A stretch of DNA of 64,000 nucleotides. Origin: Pseudocitrobacter vendiensis. GTDB taxonomy: Bacteria; Pseudomonadota; Gammaproteobacteria; Enterobacterales; Enterobacteriaceae. Numbering within the stretch: position 1 is the stretch's first letter; each line of letters begins with the position of its first letter. The notes below the pieces were generated by a model that was not told where the DNA came from, searched no databases, and saw only the letters and a program-made list of their open reading frames with translations. The stretch covers positions 248,001 to 312,000 of the forward strand of contig NZ_CALSBS010000003.1 of assembly GCF_943590815.1 (NCBI RefSeq). Direction: 5' to 3'. Made by a program: the position numbers and the translations under genes. Of the stretch, positions 9,794 to 19,384 are shown piece after piece.

Positions 9794-10648
9794 ATGAAAC
9801 GTGCATTCACCGCCATCGCCGCCCTTGTTATCAGCAGCACGACTTTTGCCGCTCCGCTGACGATGAAGACGTATAACCCTCAGGAAAATGCCGTTTTTCC
9901 GGTCTCATCGACGCTGGTCTACGGCCCCTCAGAAGCCGTGCTGTTTGATGCCCAGTTCAGCGTGAAGGACGGTGAAAAGCTGGTCGCCATGATTCGCGAC
10001 AGCGGTAAAAAACTCTCGCGCATTGTGATTACCTCGGGTGATCCTGATTTCTATTTTGGCCTTGAGCCGATCGTCAAAGCCTTCCCAAATGTGGAGATTG
10101 TTGCGACGCCTGCGGTGGTCTCTCACATTGAGGCCACGCGTGATGCCAAACTGGCCTACTGGGGGCCACAGCTGAAAGCCGATGCGCCGCACCAGTTGTA
10201 TACGCCTAAACCGCTCCACGACATGCGTTTCACCATTGATGGTGAAGCGGTCGAAATTAAACACCCTGAAAGCTATGCCGCCTACGTTTGGATCCCGGCG
10301 AATAAGGCGATTCTTGGCGGCACTGGCGTGGCGTCCGGCATTCATATCTGGAGCGCCGATACACAGACTGTGACACGCCGTAATGAATGGCGCAGCGTGC
10401 TGAAAGCGATGCAGGCTGAACAGCCGCAGACGGTGATCCCGGGCCATTACCTTGGCAAGTTGCCCTCCGGAGCGAAAGCCATCACCTTTACCCTTGATTA
10501 TCTGCAAAAATTTGAGCTGGCGCTGAACAGCCAGAAAGATTCGGCTGGCGTGATTGGGGTGATGAAAAAGGCATATCCGGATCTCGCCGATGAGAGTTCG
10601 CTGGAACTGAGCGCAAAGGTCAATACCGGCGAGATGGCCTGGAAGTAA
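9794..10648 (+). CDS. Secreted MBL-fold protein with altered metal-binding motif
   Basis: A 284-residue metallo-beta-lactamase-fold protein. The ATG at 9794 starts a good signal peptide (MKRAFTAIAALVISSTTFAA); the frame is open further upstream to 9758 but that start would spoil it. The fold is suggested by VLFDAQFSVKDGEKLVAMI, then ITSGDPDFYFGL, then GGTGVASGIHIW and VIPGHYLG. The position normally holding HxHxDH reads SGDPDF, so the two His ligands and the last His are gone while one Asp remains. The late PGH histidine is kept. It may bind a single metal, use other ligands, or be non-hydrolytic. The exported location and the adjacent LysR gene suggest a role on a small extracellular substrate; the true function is unknown. 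Confidence 0.8.
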   Translation: MKRAFTAIAALVISSTTFAAPLTMKTYNPQENAVFPVSSTLVYGPSEAVLFDAQFSVKDGEKLVAMIRDSGKKLSRIVITSGDPDFYFGLEPIVKAFPNVEIVATPAVVSHIEATRDAKLAYWGPQLKADAPHQLYTPKPLHDMRFTIDGEAVEIKHPESYAAYVWIPANKAILGGTGVASGIHIWSADTQTVTRRNEWRSVLKAMQAEQPQTVIPGHYLGKLPSGAKAITFTLDYLQKFELALNSQKDSAGVIGVMKKAYPDLADESSLELSAKVNTGEMAWK

Positions 10649-10674
10649 GCCGGACGCGCGCAGCGCCATCCGGC
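10649..10674. repeat. REP (palindromic unit) element
   Basis: GCCGGA-CGCGCGCAGCGCCA-TCCGGC lies directly after the MBL-fold gene stop and has the GCCGGAT/ATCCGGC arms of enterobacterial REP sequences. It separates the convergent MBL-fold and xylR genes and may act as an mRNA 3-prime end stabiliser. Confidence 0.75.
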
Positions 10675-10684
10675 ATCAAAGCGG

Positions 10685-11863
10685 CTACAACCGCACTTCG
10701 CTGTGTTGTTCGCGGTACTCTTTCGGCGTGGTGTCGTACTCTTTTTTAAACACCGAATAGAAATATTGCAGGGAAGGGTAGCCGCACATTTGCGAAATTT
10801 CGTTAATCGACAGCGAGGTGGAAATAAGCAAACTGCGTGCTTTTTCCAGCTTTTCGCTGTGGATCACGGCGTGAATGGTTTCGCCCACTTCTTCTTTGAA
10901 GCGTTTCTCAAGGTTTGAGCGTGAAATGCCGACAGAATCGAGCACCTGCTCCACTTTAATGCCTTTGCAGGCGTTGTTACGGATGTAGTGCATCGCCTGA
11001 ATAACCGCCGGGTCGTTTAACGAGCGGTAGTCGGTGGAGCGTCGTTCGATGACGCGCATCGGGGGCACCAGCAGGCGCTGTAGCGGTAATTCCTCGTTAT
11101 CCAGCAGGCGGTGCAGCAGTTTGGCGGCCTGATACCCCATCTGCCGCGCGCCCTGTGCCACAGATGACAGCGCCACCCGTGAAAGATAGCGGGTAAGCTC
11201 TTCGTTATCGATACCAATGACGCACAGCTTCTCCGGCACCGGAATGTGCAGGTGTTCGCAGGCTTGCAGAATATGGCGTGCGCGCGCGTCGGTTACGGCG
11301 ATAATGCCGGTTTGCGGCGGCAGCGTTTGCAGCCAGTCCGCCAGGCGGTTCTGCGCGTGCTGCCAGTTCTCTGGCGCGGTCTCTTGCCCCTGATAAATCA
11401 CGCCGCGATATTTCTCTTTAGCCACAATCTGGCTAAAGGCATATTCTCGCTCAACCGCCCAGCGTTTACCGCTGGAGCCCGGCAAGCCGTAGAACGCGAA
11501 TCGATGTACGCCTTTCTCTTTCAGGTGCAGGAAAGCGGTTTCCACCAACGCATAGTTATCGGTGGCGATGTAATGGACGGGCGGATACTGGTCCGGGCGA
11601 TGATAGGAGCCTCCTACGCCGACAATGGGCACTTTCACGTCGGCCAATAACGCTTCGATGTGGGGATCGTCATAATCGGCAATCACGCCATCGCCAAGCC
11701 ACTCTTTGATGTTTTCGATACGCGCGCGGAAATCTTCCTCAATGAAAATATCCCACTCCGACTGCGACGCCTGTAAATACTCGCCAACCCCTTCGACCAC
11801 CTGTCGGTCATAGGCTTTATTCGCGTTGAATAACAGGGTAATACGGTGACGCTTTTCAAACAT
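10685..11863 (-). CDS. xylR: Xylose operon activator XylR
   Basis: A 392-residue AraC/XylS-type activator, the same length as E. coli XylR. The N-terminal two thirds is a LacI/PBP-like D-xylose-sensing domain (EDFRARIENIKEWLGDGVIADYD near residue 43). The C-terminal part (about 285-392) carries two helix-turn-helix motifs, including NACKGIKVEQVLDSVGISRS and SINEISQMCGYPSLQYFYSVFKKEY. With xylose bound it activates xylAB and xylFGH together with CRP. It is the last gene of the xylFGHR array, 73 bases beyond xylH. Confidence 0.97.
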   Translation of the reverse strand: MFEKRHRITLLFNANKAYDRQVVEGVGEYLQASQSEWDIFIEEDFRARIENIKEWLGDGVIADYDDPHIEALLADVKVPIVGVGGSYHRPDQYPPVHYIATDNYALVETAFLHLKEKGVHRFAFYGLPGSSGKRWAVEREYAFSQIVAKEKYRGVIYQGQETAPENWQHAQNRLADWLQTLPPQTGIIAVTDARARHILQACEHLHIPVPEKLCVIGIDNEELTRYLSRVALSSVAQGARQMGYQAAKLLHRLLDNEELPLQRLLVPPMRVIERRSTDYRSLNDPAVIQAMHYIRNNACKGIKVEQVLDSVGISRSNLEKRFKEEVGETIHAVIHSEKLEKARSLLISTSLSINEISQMCGYPSLQYFYSVFKKEYDTTPKEYREQHSEVRL

Positions 11864-11936
11864 GGTTCAATTTCCCTGGTGAATCATGAATGACAATACC
11901 GGCATCATTCGCCGGTATCGACATTATTACATCGTA

Positions 11937-13118
11937 TCAAGCGCGGCGTTTGGTGGCCGAATCCATCCAGACTGCCAGCAGCAAAATGGCGCCCTTAACG
12001 ATATATTGCCAGAAAGTGGGCACGTCCATCATGCTCATTCCATTATCCAGCGATGCCATGATAAACGCGCCCATTACCGCTCCGGCCACACTCCCCACGC
12101 CGCCCGCCAGACTGGTGCCGCCAATCACGCAGGCGGCGATAGCGTCCAGCTCGGCAATATTGCCTGCCGACGGTGAACCTGCGCCAAGGCGCGAGCTGAG
12201 GATTAACCCGGCAATCGCCACCATCAGGCCGTTGATGGCGAAGACGGCAAGCTTGGTGCGCTCGACGTTAATCCCTGACAGGCGCGCGGCTTCGATATTA
12301 CCGCCGATGGCGTAAATGCGACGTCCAAACGCCGTGCGCGTTGCCATAAACATCCCGCCCAACAGCAGCAGCGTCAGCAGCAGAACCGGCGTCGGCACGC
12401 CGCGATAATCGTTCAACAGCCAGATCGCACCCAGTACAATTATCGCCGTCAATGCCTGACGCCCGACCACGCCGGTAGAGGCCGGTGTAGCGAGCCCAAG
12501 ATTCTGACGACGCATGCGCCCGCGCCACTGCCAGACAACAAATGCCATCAGGCCAATCGCCCCGAAGGAGAAGCCAATGCCATCAGGCAGGTAGCTTTGA
12601 CCAATTTGCGACATCGCGGCGCTGGTAGGCGACACGGTGGTACCGTTGGTGATGCCAATCAGAATACCCCGGAAGGCCAGCATCCCGGCGAGGGTGACGA
12701 TAAACGACGGGACTTTCCGATAGGCAACCCACCAACCGTTCCATGCGCCGAGTACCAGGCCCATCGCCAGCGTCACGATGATGGTCAGCGGCAACGGCCA
12801 ACCGAGCCAGACGTCGAAAATCGCCGCTACACCACCGAGCAGACCCATCATTGAGCCGACAGAGAGGTCGATTTCGGCGGAGATAATCACAAACACCATC
12901 CCCACCGCCAGAATGCCAGTGATGGCTGTCTGGCGCAGCAGGTTAGAGACGTTACGGGCGCTGAGGTACGCGCCTTCGGTCGTCCAGGTGAAGAACAGCA
13001 TGATGACCACAATGGCGGCAATCATCACGAATACCTGCAAGTTCAGCGACTTCAGGCTAAATGCTGGCGCTGGCGTCGGTGCCGCCAGCTTGATTTCAGA
13101 CGGGTTGTTTTTCGACAT
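11937..13118 (-). CDS. xylH: D-xylose ABC transporter permease XylH
   Basis: A 393-residue inner-membrane permease of the ribose/xylose ABC family (BPD_transp_2), with about ten hydrophobic segments starting near residue 28 ([15 protein letters not shown]). The conserved family segments [14 protein letters not shown] and [26 protein letters not shown] are present. It forms the channel through which XylF-delivered xylose enters, powered by XylG. Its start lies inside the end of xylG (23-base overlap), so the two are translationally coupled. Confidence 0.97.
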   Translation of the reverse strand: MSKNNPSEIKLAAPTPAPAFSLKSLNLQVFVMIAAIVVIMLFFTWTTEGAYLSARNVSNLLRQTAITGILAVGMVFVIISAEIDLSVGSMMGLLGGVAAIFDVWLGWPLPLTIIVTLAMGLVLGAWNGWWVAYRKVPSFIVTLAGMLAFRGILIGITNGTTVSPTSAAMSQIGQSYLPDGIGFSFGAIGLMAFVVWQWRGRMRRQNLGLATPASTGVVGRQALTAIIVLGAIWLLNDYRGVPTPVLLLTLLLLGGMFMATRTAFGRRIYAIGGNIEAARLSGINVERTKLAVFAINGLMVAIAGLILSSRLGAGSPSAGNIAELDAIAACVIGGTSLAGGVGSVAGAVMGAFIMASLDNGMSMMDVPTFWQYIVKGAILLLAVWMDSATKRRA

Positions 13119-14637
13119 GACGTTCGCTCCTTAATGCGGCTTCCATCACTTTTTCCTGCGTCAGGTTGTGGTTCACCAGGTCCGCTTTCAGTTTTCCTTC
13201 GTGCATCACCAGCACCCGGTCGCTAAGACCCAGTACTTCCGGCAGTTCGGAAGAGATAACGATAACGGCGATCCCCTGTTGCACCAGTTGGTTGATCAGC
13301 TTGTAGATTTCATATTTCGCGCCAATGTCGATACCGCGCGTCGGTTCGTCGAGGATCAGAATGCGCGGGTTGAGCAACAGGCAGCGTGCCAGAATTGCTT
13401 TCTGTTGATTACCGCCGCTGAGGCGACCAATCGCCAGCTCTGGTGAGGATGTTTTGACTTTAAGCCGTTGCAACGACTGTAAAATACATTGCTGCTCGCG
13501 GGCATCATCCAGGCTGCTCAGCGCGCCGCTGAACTGATCAAGTGCCGCAAGCGTCATATTTTTACCCACAGCCATCACCGGCACGATGCCATCTTTTTTA
13601 CGATCTTCTGGCACCATTGCAATACCGTGGGCAATCGCCTGCTGGCAGGTGTTAATGGTCACGGGTTTGCCATCCAAAAAGATTTTTCCCTCCCAGCGCC
13701 CGCGCCAGACGCCAAACAGGCACTGTACCGCCTCGGTACGTCCGGCGCCGACCAGCCCGGCAATCCCGAGAATTTCCCCGCGCCGAAGGCTGAAAGAGAT
13801 ATCGTTTACCCGCTTGATGTGGCGGTTAACCGGATGCCACGCCGTGAGGTGTTCCACGCGCAGGATCTCGTCACCGGTAGTGTGCGGTTCGTTGGGGTAG
13901 AGCGCCGTCAGTTCGCGGCCCACCATCATGGTGATGATGTCGTCCTCGCTCATGCTGCTGGCGTCGCGCGTGCCGATGTGCTGACCATCGCGGATCACGC
14001 AGATGGTGTCGGAGATAGCCTTCACTTCATTGAGCTTGTGCGAAATATAGATGCAGGCAATGCCGTGGTGCTGAAGGTCGCGGATGATATCCAGCAGCAC
14101 GGCCGTTTCCTGCTCGGTGAGCGAAGCGGTTGGCTCGTCGAGGATCAACAGGCGCACCTGTTTATTCAGCGCTTTGGCAATTTCGACCAGTTGCTGTTGC
14201 CCCAGACCTAAATCGCCCACGCGAGTGTCGGGCGAAATTGCCAGACTGACCTGGGCAAGTAATTTTTCGCAGCGCAGGGTCATAGCGTCGTAGTCGAGAA
14301 TACCGTGGCGGCTGATTTCCGCGCCAAGAAAAATATTCTCCAGCACCGTAAGGTGTTTCACCAGCGCCAGCTCCTGGTGAATTATGGCGATACCTTTGCG
14401 TTCGGTGTCGCGGATATGCGTCGGGGTAAGCGTTTCTCCGGCAAAAATAATCTCGCCGTCGTAGCTGCCGTGCGGGTAAATCCCGCACAGCACTTTCATG
14501 AGCGTCGATTTTCCGGAGCCATTTTCACCACACAGTGACACTACTTCGCCAGGATTTAAACGCAAGCTGACGTTATCCACTGCTTTCACCGCGCCAAAGG
14601 CTTTGGTGATATTTTTCATTTCAAGTAAATAAGACAT
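13096..14637 (-). CDS. xylG: D-xylose ABC transporter ATP-binding protein XylG
   Basis: A 513-residue ATPase with two fused ABC domains typical of monosaccharide importers. The first has a standard Walker A (GENGSGKST near residue 38) and Walker B ([11 protein letters not shown]). The second has the degenerate Walker [10 protein letters not shown] with the signature LSGGNQQK and Walker [11 protein letters not shown]. It energises xylose uptake through XylH. It lies between xylF (68-base gap with a hairpin) and xylH (overlap). Confidence 0.97.
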   Translation of the reverse strand: MSYLLEMKNITKAFGAVKAVDNVSLRLNPGEVVSLCGENGSGKSTLMKVLCGIYPHGSYDGEIIFAGETLTPTHIRDTERKGIAIIHQELALVKHLTVLENIFLGAEISRHGILDYDAMTLRCEKLLAQVSLAISPDTRVGDLGLGQQQLVEIAKALNKQVRLLILDEPTASLTEQETAVLLDIIRDLQHHGIACIYISHKLNEVKAISDTICVIRDGQHIGTRDASSMSEDDIITMMVGRELTALYPNEPHTTGDEILRVEHLTAWHPVNRHIKRVNDISFSLRRGEILGIAGLVGAGRTEAVQCLFGVWRGRWEGKIFLDGKPVTINTCQQAIAHGIAMVPEDRKKDGIVPVMAVGKNMTLAALDQFSGALSSLDDAREQQCILQSLQRLKVKTSSPELAIGRLSGGNQQKAILARCLLLNPRILILDEPTRGIDIGAKYEIYKLINQLVQQGIAVIVISSELPEVLGLSDRVLVMHEGKLKADLVNHNLTQEKVMEAALRSERHVEKQPV

Positions 14638-14680
14638 AGCTGCTCCACGTAAGCCGATAATTCAGGCCGAACGAGAACGA

Positions 14681-14700
14681 CTGCCCCGTTACCGGGGCAG
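14681..14700. other. Stem-loop in the xylF-xylG spacer
   Basis: CTGCCCCG-TTAC-CGGGGCAG is a perfect 8-bp stem with a 4-base loop, five bases past the xylF stop on the minus strand. No T-run follows, so it probably protects the 3-prime end of xylF mRNA, raising binding-protein yield over XylG and XylH, rather than terminating. Confidence 0.6.
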
Positions 14701-14705
14701 AGAAA

Positions 14706-15698
14706 TTAAAGTTCGCTCTTCTTATGGAACCCATCTTTAACGACGGTTTGGTCGATATTGCTCTTATTCACTTCGATTGGCGTCAGGAGGCGAGACGGCA
14801 CATCTTTCAGGCCATTATTCAGCGTGGCATCTGACTTCGGCTGTTGATCGTTGCCGAGCTCAACAGCGATTTCAGCGGCGGTTGTTGCAAGCGTGGTGAT
14901 CGGTTTATACACAGTCATGGTTTGCGTGCCCGCAATAATGCGTTTCACGCCCGCAAGGTCCGCATCCTGCCCGGAGATAGCGACTTTGCCCGCCAGGCCC
15001 TGTGCGCTCAGTGCCTGAATCGCACCACCTGCGGTCGCATCATTAGACGCCACCACAGCATCAATTTTGTTGTTATTGGCGGTGAGGGCGTTTTCCATAA
15101 TTTTCAGGGCGTTTTCAGGTAACCAGCCATCGGCCCATTGATCGCCTACGACTTTAATTTTGCCGCTATCGATATACGGTTTTAAGACTTTCATTTGACC
15201 CGCGCGGAACAGTTTGGCGTTATTATCCACCGGTGAGCCACCCATCAGGAAATAATTACCTTGTGGAACCTGATTGACCAGGCTTTGGGCCTGCATTTCG
15301 CCCACTTTTTCATTGTCGAAAGAAATATAAAAATCGATATCAGCGTTATTGATCATGCGATCGTAAGCCAGGACTTTAATACCTTCCTGTTTGGCTTCTT
15401 TAATGACGTTACTGAGTACCTGACCGTTGTAAGGAATAATGACCAGAACATCGACGCCACGGTTGATCATATTTTCAATCTGCGACATCTGGGTTTCTTC
15501 GTTACCGTTAGCCGACTGTACAAATACTTTGGCGCCTAACGATTCTGCTTTGTTCACAAAAATATCGCGGTCTTTCTGCCAGCGTTCCAGACGCAGATCG
15601 TCGATAGCCATACCGATTTTGACTTCTTTTGCACTGCTCGCCATGCTGGTAAGCAGAAGGGATGCGCAGAGCGTGAGGCAAAGGTTCTTGATTTTCAT
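14706..15698 (-). CDS. xylF: D-xylose periplasmic binding protein XylF
   Basis: A 330-residue periplasmic substrate-binding protein, the same length as in E. coli. The frame is open upstream to 15755, but the ATG at 15698 begins the expected signal peptide (MKIKNLCLTLCASLLLTSMA, cleavage near SSA|KEV) with AAAGG ahead of it. The mature protein is a type I periplasmic-binding fold (KIGMAIDDLRLERWQKDRD, VSNDATAGGAIQAL-type segments). It captures D-xylose and passes it to XylGH. First gene of the xylFGHR operon, divergent from xylAB. Confidence 0.97.
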   Translation of the reverse strand: MKIKNLCLTLCASLLLTSMASSAKEVKIGMAIDDLRLERWQKDRDIFVNKAESLGAKVFVQSANGNEETQMSQIENMINRGVDVLVIIPYNGQVLSNVIKEAKQEGIKVLAYDRMINNADIDFYISFDNEKVGEMQAQSLVNQVPQGNYFLMGGSPVDNNAKLFRAGQMKVLKPYIDSGKIKVVGDQWADGWLPENALKIMENALTANNNKIDAVVASNDATAGGAIQALSAQGLAGKVAISGQDADLAGVKRIIAGTQTMTVYKPITTLATTAAEIAVELGNDQQPKSDATLNNGLKDVPSRLLTPIEVNKSNIDQTVVKDGFHKKSEL

Positions 15699-16048
15699 AG
15701 TCGTAATGCCTTTTGTAGGGTAGGTAATGAGATTGGCGATAAAAGAAACAAGCACGACTTAACACGCAGCAAATTTTTAACATAGAAAGCGGTGCTGGCA
15801 ATTACAGATTTTTATCTTCCCATTACGATATTTGGTTTAATTGTCAATTTATGAGCTTGATCGAGTTTTATATATCGCCTAAGGGAAATTTACATAAATT
15901 TTGCGAGCCGCTTTATTTTGCGAGCCAGCGCACGTTTGTGGATTCTCTTAATCGCAGTGTGAAATAACGTAATTGAGGAACAGGAAATCTGAACTCAGTA
16001 TTAGACAACGAATTATTCCTCGCCGCGTATCTGATTATGGAGTTCATT
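15699..16048. promoter_or_regulatory. Divergent xylF/xylA control region
   Basis: This 350-base spacer matches the layout of the E. coli xyl regulatory region. Near xylA, TTTTGCGAGCCAGCGCACG (from about 15916) corresponds to the known CRP-binding stretch, and GTGTGAAATAACGTAATTGAGG (15957-15978 region) to the XylR site I-A. The AT-rich block at about 15770-15850 is where site I-F lies in E. coli. The assignment is by resemblance to E. coli as remembered. Confidence 0.75.
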
Positions 16049-17371
16049 ATGCAAGCTTATTTCGACCAACTGGATCGTGTTCGTTTCGAAGGCCCTAAAA
16101 CGGAAAACCCGCTGGCTTTCCGCCACTACAACCCTGACGAACTGGTGCTGGGTAAACGGATGGAAGATCACCTGCGCTTCGCCGCCTGCTACTGGCACAC
16201 CTTCTGCTGGAATGGCGCAGATATGTTCGGCGTGGGCGCATTCGACCGCCCGTGGCAGCAGCCGGGTGAAGCCATTGCCCTGGCGAAACGCAAAGCGGAT
16301 GTCGCATTTGAATTCTTCCATAAGCTGAACGTGCCTTACTACTGCTTCCATGATGTTGACGTATCGCCGGAAGGCGCGTCGCTGAAAGAGTATCTGAACA
16401 ACTTCGCGCAGATGGTAGACGTGCTGGCCGAAAAACAGCAGCAGAGCGGTGTGAAGCTGCTGTGGGGTACGGCGAACTGCTTTACTAACCCGCGCTACGG
16501 TGCAGGCGCGGCCACGAACCCTGACCCGGAAGTCTTTAGCTGGGCGGCGACGCAGGTCTTCACCGCCATGAACGCCACCCACAAACTGGGCGGCGAGAAC
16601 TACGTGCTGTGGGGAGGCCGTGAAGGCTACGAATCCCTGCTGAACACCGACCTGCGTCAGGAACGCGAGCAGATTGGCCGCTTCATGCAGATGGTGGTTG
16701 AGCATAAACACAAAATCGGCTTCCAGGGCACCCTGCTTATCGAACCGAAACCGCAGGAACCGACCAAGCATCAGTATGATTACGATGCATCGACCGTTTA
16801 TGGCTTCCTCAAACAGTTCGGCCTGGAAAAAGAGATTAAACTGAACATTGAAGCGAACCACGCGACGCTGGCGGGGCACTCTTTCCATCACGAAATTGCC
16901 ACCGCGATCGCGTTGGGCCTGTTCGGTTCCGTTGATGCCAACCGTGGCGACGCGCAACTGGGCTGGGATACTGACCAGTTCCCGAACAGCGTGGAAGAGA
17001 ATGCGCTGGTGATGTACGAAATTCTCAAAGCGGGCGGCTTCACTACCGGTGGCCTGAACTTCGATGCGAAAGTACGTCGTCAGAGCACCGACAAATATGA
17101 TCTGTTCTATGGTCACATTGGCGCGATGGACACCATGGCGCTGTCGCTGAAAGTGGCGGCGCGTATGATTGAAGGCGGCGAGCTGGATAAACGCGTGGCG
17201 AAACGCTACGCGGGCTGGAACGGTGAACTGGGCCAGCAAATCCTGAAAGGGCAGATGTCGTTGCAGGACCTGGCAAAATATGCCGAGCAGCATCAGCTGG
17301 CGCCGCAGCATCAGAGCGGTCACCAGGAGCTGCTGGAAAACCTGGTCAATCACTATCTGTTCGACAAATAA
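16049..17371 (+). CDS. xylA: Xylose isomerase
   Basis: A 440-residue xylose isomerase, identical in length to the E. coli enzyme. It converts D-xylose to D-xylulose in the cytoplasm, using two divalent metals. H101 and D104 in FHDVD, the [16 protein letters not shown] metal-ligand segment and [11 protein letters not shown] are all present. The ATG at 16049 with GGAG upstream is preferred over the in-frame start at 16037. It is the first gene of xylAB; a pair of hairpins with a T-run separates it from xylB. A 446-codon antisense frame runs opposite but is a codon-bias shadow. Confidence 0.98.
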   Translation: MQAYFDQLDRVRFEGPKTENPLAFRHYNPDELVLGKRMEDHLRFAACYWHTFCWNGADMFGVGAFDRPWQQPGEAIALAKRKADVAFEFFHKLNVPYYCFHDVDVSPEGASLKEYLNNFAQMVDVLAEKQQQSGVKLLWGTANCFTNPRYGAGAATNPDPEVFSWAATQVFTAMNATHKLGGENYVLWGGREGYESLLNTDLRQEREQIGRFMQMVVEHKHKIGFQGTLLIEPKPQEPTKHQYDYDASTVYGFLKQFGLEKEIKLNIEANHATLAGHSFHHEIATAIALGLFGSVDANRGDAQLGWDTDQFPNSVEENALVMYEILKAGGFTTGGLNFDAKVRRQSTDKYDLFYGHIGAMDTMALSLKVAARMIEGGELDKRVAKRYAGWNGELGQQILKGQMSLQDLAKYAEQHQLAPQHQSGHQELLENLVNHYLFDK

Positions 17372-17379
17372 TGGAAACC

Positions 17380-17448
17380 GCCGGGCGATTATTTCGCCCG
17401 GCCTGATTATGCAGGCCCGGTAAGCGCGAGCGAAACCGGGCTTTTTTT
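17380..17448 (+). terminator. Tandem hairpins with T-run between xylA and xylB
   Basis: First hairpin: GCCGGGCGA (17380-17388) pairs with TCGCCCGGC (17394-17402). Second: GCCCGGT (17415-17421) pairs with ACCGGGC (17435-17441), followed at once by seven T. The second has the form of an intrinsic terminator inside the operon, only 14 bases before xylB, which would make xylB expression lower than xylA. Confidence 0.75.
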
Positions 17449-17462
17449 AAGGAACGATCGCT

Positions 17463-18917
17463 ATGTATATTGGGATTGATCTGGGTACTTCTGGCGTCAA
17501 AGCTATCCTGCTCAATGAGGCGGGAGACGTTGTCGCCTCGCAAACGGAAAAACTTACCGTTTCTCGCCCGCATCCACTGTGGTCTGAACAGGACCCGGAG
17601 CAGTGGTGGCTGGCGACCGACCGCGCGATTAAAGCGCTCTCGCAGCAGCACAGTTTACAGGGCGTTAAAGCGCTGGGCATTGCCGGGCAGATGCATGGCG
17701 CAACCCTTCTCGACAAGCAGCAGCGCGTCCTTCGCCCGGCGATTCTGTGGAACGATGGCCGCTGTGCACAAGAGTGCCAGTTGCTGGAAGACGCGGTGAA
17801 AAATTCACGCCAGATTACCGGCAACCTGATGATGCCGGGCTTTACCGCGCCGAAACTGCTGTGGGTGAAGCGCCATGAGCCGGAGATTTTTGCCCAGGTC
17901 GATAAGGTCCTGTTGCCAAAAGATTATCTGCGCCTGCGTATTACCGGTGAATTCGCCAGTGATATGTCCGACGCGGCGGGTACGATGTGGATGGACGTGG
18001 CAAAACGGGACTGGAGCGATGTGATGCTCGCGGCCTGTGGACTGAGCCGTGACAACATGCCTGGGCTATTTGAAGGCTGTGAGATTACTGGCACGCTGCT
18101 GCCATCCGTCGCGCAGGCGTGGAATATGCCCGCGGTGCCTGTGGTTGCGGGTGGCGGTGACAACGCGGCGGGCGCAGTCGGTGTAGGTATGGCCGATGCC
18201 GGGCAGGCGATGCTCTCGCTCGGCACGTCAGGTGTTTACTTTGCGGTAAGCGAAGGATTCCTCAGCAAGCCAGAAAGCGCGGTGCACAGTTTCTGCCATG
18301 CGCTGCCAGGGCGCTGGCATTTAATGTCGGTGATGCTTAGCGCAGCGTCGTGCCTCGACTGGGCAGCAAAACTCACCGGGCTGGAAAACGTACCTGCGCT
18401 GATAAGCGCGGCGCAATCAGCGGATGAAAATGCCGAGTCGGTGTGGTTCCTGCCGTATCTTTCCGGGGAGCGTACGCCGCACAATAACCCGCAGGCAAAA
18501 GGCGTCTTCTTTGGCCTGACGCACCAGCATGGCCCGGCTGAACTGGCGCGCGCGGTGCTCGAAGGCGTAGGTTTCGCACTGGCCGACGGGATGGATGTGG
18601 TTCACGCCTGCGGCGTTACGCCAAAAAGTGTCACTCTGATTGGCGGCGGTGCGCGTAGCGCTTACTGGCGTCAGATGCTGGCGGATATCAGCGGTCAGCA
18701 ACTGGATTACCGCACCGGCGGCGATGTTGGCCCGGCATTGGGCGCGGCGCGCCTGGCGCAACTGGCGATTCACCGCGATAAACCGTTCGCTGATCTGCTG
18801 CCGCAGTTGCCGCTTGAGCAGGCGCACTACCCGGACGCACAGCGCCATGCGCAATATGCCCCGCGTCGTGAAACCTTCCGCCAACTTTATCAGCAGCTAT
18901 TGCCGTTGATGTCCTGA
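17463..18917 (+). CDS. xylB: Xylulokinase
   Basis: A 484-residue FGGY-family sugar kinase, the E. coli length. It phosphorylates D-xylulose to D-xylulose 5-phosphate for the pentose phosphate pathway. The N-terminal nucleotide-binding segment is IGIDLGTSGVKAIL; GGGDNAAGAVG near residue 230 carries the catalytic Asp, and LIGGGARSAYWRQM is the FGGY signature-2 region. An AAGGA ribosome site lies just after the intra-operon hairpins. A perfect hairpin without a T-run (CCGCCCC-TTAT-GGGGCGG, 18924-18941) follows the stop. Confidence 0.98.
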   Translation: MYIGIDLGTSGVKAILLNEAGDVVASQTEKLTVSRPHPLWSEQDPEQWWLATDRAIKALSQQHSLQGVKALGIAGQMHGATLLDKQQRVLRPAILWNDGRCAQECQLLEDAVKNSRQITGNLMMPGFTAPKLLWVKRHEPEIFAQVDKVLLPKDYLRLRITGEFASDMSDAAGTMWMDVAKRDWSDVMLAACGLSRDNMPGLFEGCEITGTLLPSVAQAWNMPAVPVVAGGGDNAAGAVGVGMADAGQAMLSLGTSGVYFAVSEGFLSKPESAVHSFCHALPGRWHLMSVMLSAASCLDWAAKLTGLENVPALISAAQSADENAESVWFLPYLSGERTPHNNPQAKGVFFGLTHQHGPAELARAVLEGVGFALADGMDVVHACGVTPKSVTLIGGGARSAYWRQMLADISGQQLDYRTGGDVGPALGAARLAQLAIHRDKPFADLLPQLPLEQAHYPDAQRHAQYAPRRETFRQLYQQLLPLMS

Positions 18918-19051
18918 TGTTTTCCGCCCCTTATGGGGCGGATCTCCCGTCTGAATTGATGAATTCCGAATTTGCTGGAAATTTCGTGTTGCTCTAATGT
19001 TGCGCTGCGGTTTCCGTTCATAATGCATTTGCTATGGATAAGGAGATCGCC

Positions 19052-19384
19052 ATGAAGTTAGCGCTAAAGGCCCCGCAGGGTGTGTTGTTTTTTGGAGTTA
19101 TTCTCTACGTCGTATGTCTATGGGGCGACTGCCCGCAGTTAACCGATAAAGGCTATTTCCTGGCCGTGCTGGTCCTTGGTGTGTTCACCGTGCTGGCGTA
19201 CCAGCGATTATCCGGAAAAGACAAGGACGAGACACGTTTTGCCGGGCTGTGTCGCCTGGTGCTACTGCTGGCAACAGGATTAATGCTGGTGGGCATCTGG
19301 AACTTACCCCTTAACCTGACAGAAAAGGGGCTTAGCGTTATCGCCTGGTTTGCCGCGATGTCCGGCGCGGCGCGCTGGCGTTAG
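19052..19384 (+). CDS. yiaB: YiaA/YiaB-family inner membrane protein
   Basis: A 110-residue membrane protein with four hydrophobic segments arranged as two repeats of the YiaAB two-helix motif ([20 protein letters not shown] and later [18 protein letters not shown]). The ATG at 19052 has AGGAGA seven bases upstream, better than the in-frame start at 19034. In E. coli two genes, yiaB and yiaA, lie here; only one is present, closer in length to YiaB. Function is unknown. Its last codons overlap the convergent wecH by four bases. Confidence 0.75.
   Translation: MKLALKAPQGVLFFGVILYVVCLWGDCPQLTDKGYFLAVLVLGVFTVLAYQRLSGKDKDETRFAGLCRLVLLLATGLMLVGIWNLPLNLTEKGLSVIAWFAAMSGAARWR

Noticed and set aside
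16013-17353. A 446-codon open frame antisense to xylA
   Set aside because: It mirrors xylA almost exactly, has no ribosome site or family motif, and its composition is that expected from the complement of highly biased codons. The same applies to long antisense frames opposite glyQ, glyS, dppA, dlgD and bcsA.
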